Shown here: positions 6,225 to 8,693 of the stretch, in pieces
Numbering within the stretch: the first letter of the stretch is position 1
How the letters are laid out: the number at the start of each line of letters is the position of its first letter
Source of the DNA: Gammaproteobacteria bacterium
Lineage (GTDB): Bacteria; Pseudomonadota; Gammaproteobacteria; Enterobacterales; Alteromonadaceae
Assembly (NCBI GenBank): GCA_027484495.1
Contig: JAIXSW010000155.1
Coordinates: 1-8,693, forward strand
Length of the DNA: 8,693 nucleotides
Direction: 5' to 3'
Notes under the pieces: generated by a model
Databases searched by the model: none
What the model saw: the letters and a program-made list of their open reading frames with translations, nothing else
Told to the model about the DNA's origin: nothing
Program-made: the position numbers and the translations under genes

Positions 6225-7685
6225 ATGTTACTTGAAACCCAATTCGCACAGCTGCGTAAAAATTTTTATCACAATCCAAGCCCTGCTTTTGCCGCACGAA
6301 AACTGAGTCTCAAAGCATTACGCACTCAGCTGCTCGCCGCTCAGGCTGAGCTGTATCAGGCAGCGGCAACCGATTTCGGTCAACGCAGCGCATCGGAAAC
6401 ACGCCTGCTCGAAGTAGTGCCCAGCATCAATAGTATCGATTACAGTCTGCGCCGCCTCAAAGGCTGGATGAAACCACAACGCCGGCATGTCAGCATGTTG
6501 TTTTGGCCGGCCAGCAACCGCGTGGAATATCAACCACTGGGCGTCGTTGGCATCATAGTGCCATGGAATTATCCGGTGTTTCTGGCACTTGGTCCTTTAG
6601 TGGCCGCAATCAGTGCCGGCAATAAAGTGATGTTGAAATTGTCTGAATACACGCCACAGATCAATAAAGTTCTGCGGCAGATCTGTGAAACAGCATTGGC
6701 TGACCAGGTGGTGGTGATTGAGGGTGATGCTACGGTTGCGGCCGAATTCAGCCAGCTGCCATTTGACCATTTACTCTTTACCGGCTCCACGGCGGTTGGC
6801 CATCATGTGATGCAGGCTGCCGCCAAACACCTGACACCGGTCACACTGGAACTGGGCGGGAAATCACCGGTGTTGGTTGGGCCGGACATCCATTTTAATG
6901 ACTATGCCGATCGGGTAATTTTTGGTAAATGTGCCAATGGGGGGCAAACTTGCGTGGCACCGGATTACCTGTTGGTGCCTGCCGGCAAAGAACAGCGTGC
7001 TGCAGACAAGTTACGCAGCCATTATCAACAGATGTTCCCGCAAGGCTGCCAAAGCACCGACTGGACTTCCGTGATTAATGCGCGTCAATGGCAACGTCTG
7101 CAACAAGGTTTGCAAGATGCTGCTGCCGCCGGAGCCCAAATCATTTCCTGTGGGCAGCCGCTCAACCCCAACGACCCGCTGCGCCGGATGGATTTGCACC
7201 TGGTGCTTAATGCACCGCTCGACACGCCGTTATGGCAGCAAGAGATCTTTGGGCCTGTGCTGCCGATTTATGGCTATCGCAGTACCAAAGAAGCGATCGA
7301 ATTTATCCGGGCACGGCCACGACCGCTGGCCTTTTACTTGTTTAGTCAGGACAAAGAACTGCAACAACGTTGCCGCGAACAAATTCATGCCGGTGGCGTT
7401 TGTATCAACGATACGCTGGTGCATGTTGGTCAGGACGATTTGCCATTTGGCGGCGTAGGCCAATCCGGCATTGGACATTATCACGGTAAAGAAGGTTTTC
7501 TGACCTTCAGCCATGCTAAAGCCGTGCACCAGAAAGGCCGCTTATCCAGTGGTATTTTTGCTTATCCGCAGCTTAGAGCCAAATGGCTCGATAAAGTGCT
7601 GGATCTGTGGTTAGGATACCGCATCAGCGGTACCGAGCGGCCGGATGATACGCGGCAGACCGAGCACCAGCAAAAAAGCCAATAA
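6225..7685 (+). CDS. Aldehyde dehydrogenase, coniferyl aldehyde dehydrogenase type
   Basis: The product has 486 residues from the ATG at 6225. It oxidises an aldehyde to the acid with NAD(P)+. Family motifs appear in order: IVPWNYP with the catalytic-site N115, the cofactor lysine K138, the Rossmann turn GSTAVG (187-192), LELGGKSP with general base E209, GGQTCV with nucleophile C243, and EIFGPVLP (E340). C-terminal PFGGVGQSGIG and FL-FSHAKAV follow. The overall pattern, including the LRRLKGWMKP segment and the D-L-HVGQDDLPFGG stretch, resembles coniferyl aldehyde dehydrogenases (CalB type). The true substrate cannot be read from sequence and may be another aromatic or long-chain aldehyde. A TTG at 6207 would add six residues, but the ATG fits family N-termini; neither has a strong Shine-Dalgarno sequence. 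The last 75 bases, coding a polar tail, overlap the 3' end of the opposite-strand MFS gene. Confidence 0.9.
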   Translation: MLLETQFAQLRKNFYHNPSPAFAARKLSLKALRTQLLAAQAELYQAAATDFGQRSASETRLLEVVPSINSIDYSLRRLKGWMKPQRRHVSMLFWPASNRVEYQPLGVVGIIVPWNYPVFLALGPLVAAISAGNKVMLKLSEYTPQINKVLRQICETALADQVVVIEGDATVAAEFSQLPFDHLLFTGSTAVGHHVMQAAAKHLTPVTLELGGKSPVLVGPDIHFNDYADRVIFGKCANGGQTCVAPDYLLVPAGKEQRAADKLRSHYQQMFPQGCQSTDWTSVINARQWQRLQQGLQDAAAAGAQIISCGQPLNPNDPLRRMDLHLVLNAPLDTPLWQQEIFGPVLPIYGYRSTKEAIEFIRARPRPLAFYLFSQDKELQQRCREQIHAGGVCINDTLVHVGQDDLPFGGVGQSGIGHYHGKEGFLTFSHAKAVHQKGRLSSGIFAYPQLRAKWLDKVLDLWLGYRISGTERPDDTRQTEHQQKSQ

Positions 7686-8693
7686 ACAAGCGCCGGCAGC
7701 CCAGCCAAAACTGAGCTGACTGCCGGCACCGTCCTGCCAAGACCAGCCGGCGATATAAGCGCCAACCGCACCGCCACCGCCATAAATCAGCCCGGCATAT
7801 AGGGCCTGGCCGCGGCCACGTTGCGCCGGCGGAAAAAATTGCTGAATAAATTGCATAGCGCAGCTGTGTGCCACCGCAAAGCTGAAGGCATGCAACAACA
7901 TCGAGGCCGCCAGCACATAAGGCAAATGACCAAACCATCCGACCACAGCCCAGCGCAGCGCGGTCAGCAAATAACAGGCGCCAAGCAACAGTGTATAACT
8001 GCGCTGACCTAAAATTTTGCCGGCATAAAAAAACGCGACCACTTCAGCCGCTACGGCCAGTGCAATCAGCAAGCCTGATGCGGTACCGCTATAACCTAAA
8101 TCCCGGCAATACAAAGTAAAAAAACCATAAAACGGCGCAAAGCTGAGCTGTAGCAAAAAGGCCGCTAACATAAACAACACAAAGGGCCGGTGCAGCCACA
8201 AGGTGCGGAATTTTATCGCCACCTCGGTGCTGGCTGCCTGCAGCGAAAATGCCGGCAATTGCCACAGCGCCAACAACATCAGCACTAAAAACAACAAGGC
8301 GCCACCAGGTAAAAAGCCAGGGCCGAGTTGTTCCAGTGCCATGCCACTGCCGACCACCAGCAAAATGTAGCCGACACTGCCGCTGGAGCGCACCTTGCTG
8401 TAGCGGCCGGTATCGTTATTCAGGTAGTGAAAAGCAGCGGATTCCAGTTGTGGCAAAATCGCCGTCCAGCACAGACTGTAAAGCGCCAGACCTAATAGCA
8501 GCATGTTATAACCGGCATCGACAAAAGTACTGCACCAACCGAACGCCGCCAGCACCGCGCCAAGGCGCATCACGCCGACCGGATCACCGCGTTTGGCTGC
8601 CAGCAGACTCCACAGATTGGGACCGACAATCCGCATCGCTGTCACAATCGCCAGCAATGTACCGATTTGTTGTGAATTGAGGCCACGATGGTC
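7611..8693 (-). CDS. MFS transporter, HcaT/3-phenylpropionate permease-like (N-terminus beyond window)
   Basis: Some 360 residues are visible. The frame is open to the right edge, so the start is missing, probably by a few dozen residues given that HcaT has about 380. Ten or eleven hydrophobic helices alternate with short loops, as in a 12-helix major facilitator. YSKVRSSGSVGYI at the third-to-fourth helix region, FYGFFTLYCRDLGYSG, and AEVVAFFYAGKIL match the MFS_1-like family that includes E. coli HcaT. It is expected in the inner membrane as a proton-linked importer. The substrate is not determined: HcaT relatives are annotated for 3-phenylpropionate, but the family is broad. An internal TTG at 8657 is not the start, because the family alignment (LNSQQIGTLLAIVTAMRI) continues upstream of it. 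The C-terminus overlaps the convergent aldehyde dehydrogenase gene by 75 bp. Confidence 0.88.
   Translation of the reverse strand, partial: DHRGLNSQQIGTLLAIVTAMRIVGPNLWSLLAAKRGDPVGVMRLGAVLAAFGWCSTFVDAGYNMLLLGLALYSLCWTAILPQLESAAFHYLNNDTGRYSKVRSSGSVGYILLVVGSGMALEQLGPGFLPGGALLFLVLMLLALWQLPAFSLQAASTEVAIKFRTLWLHRPFVLFMLAAFLLQLSFAPFYGFFTLYCRDLGYSGTASGLLIALAVAAEVVAFFYAGKILGQRSYTLLLGACYLLTALRWAVVGWFGHLPYVLAASMLLHAFSFAVAHSCAMQFIQQFFPPAQRGRGQALYAGLIYGGGGAVGAYIAGWSWQDGAGSQLSFGWAAGACLLAFLLVLGLPRIIRPLGTADAVS

Noticed and set aside
7078..7458. A 126-codon plus-strand open frame
   Set aside because: It is a shifted frame inside the aldehyde dehydrogenase gene, whose own frame carries all catalytic motifs.
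8249..8680. A 143-codon plus-strand open frame
   Set aside because: It lies opposite the MFS gene, is rich in Arg, Ser and Pro as expected for an antisense frame of membrane-protein codons, and resembles nothing known.

Overview
The window looks like chromosomal DNA of a gammaproteobacterium. The FadR is almost identical to the enterobacterial protein in its DNA-binding domain and lacks the long insertion of Vibrio FadR. DsbB, an FklB-type FKBP and a YfcL protein are also present. The mix of YfcL, a COG3199 kinase and a coniferyl-aldehyde-dehydrogenase-like enzyme, at moderate GC, suggests the Alteromonadales/Rheinheimera-Alishewanella neighbourhood. That placement is inference from memory of the families; no search was run. 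No rRNA, tRNA, CRISPR array, insertion sequence or phage gene is visible.

Layout. (1) 1-2051, minus strand, cut by the left edge: one uninterrupted reading frame fusing an IscS/NifS-type cysteine desulfurase, an ETHE1-like metallo-beta-lactamase persulfide dioxygenase and the start of a rhodanese. This is the most interesting object in the window. (2) 2052-2460: a gene-poor stretch with a Fur-box-like sequence, an imperfect tandem duplication of a 78-bp unit and the terminator of fadR. (3) 2461-3177 minus, fadR, divergent from 3361-3894 plus, dsbB. The 183-bp gap between them holds a FadR-type palindrome lying on the probable fadR -10 box. (4) 3914-3941: a symmetric hairpin that can terminate dsbB and the convergent fklB. 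(5) 3955-6091, minus strand: a COG3199 ATP-NAD-kinase-like gene, yfcL (stop and start overlap by one base) and fklB after a 119-bp gap, possibly one transcription unit. (6) 6225-7685 plus: an aldehyde dehydrogenase of the coniferyl aldehyde dehydrogenase type, divergent from the kinase gene. (7) 7611-8693 minus, cut by the right edge: an HcaT-like MFS transporter whose 3' end overlaps the aldehyde dehydrogenase gene tail to tail by 75 bp.

How the genes may work together. The fusion protein could carry sulfur from cysteine to an enzyme-bound persulfide, then to sulfite and thiosulfate, in one chain. FadR is expected to switch fatty-acid degradation and synthesis and, from the operator seen here, its own gene. 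DsbB reoxidises DsbA in the inner membrane, and FklB is a prolyl isomerase. The dehydrogenase and the HcaT-like permease could handle aromatic aldehydes or acids, but only their adjacency links them. Most genes here are housekeeping or core-type; the fusion and the repeat are the unusual parts.
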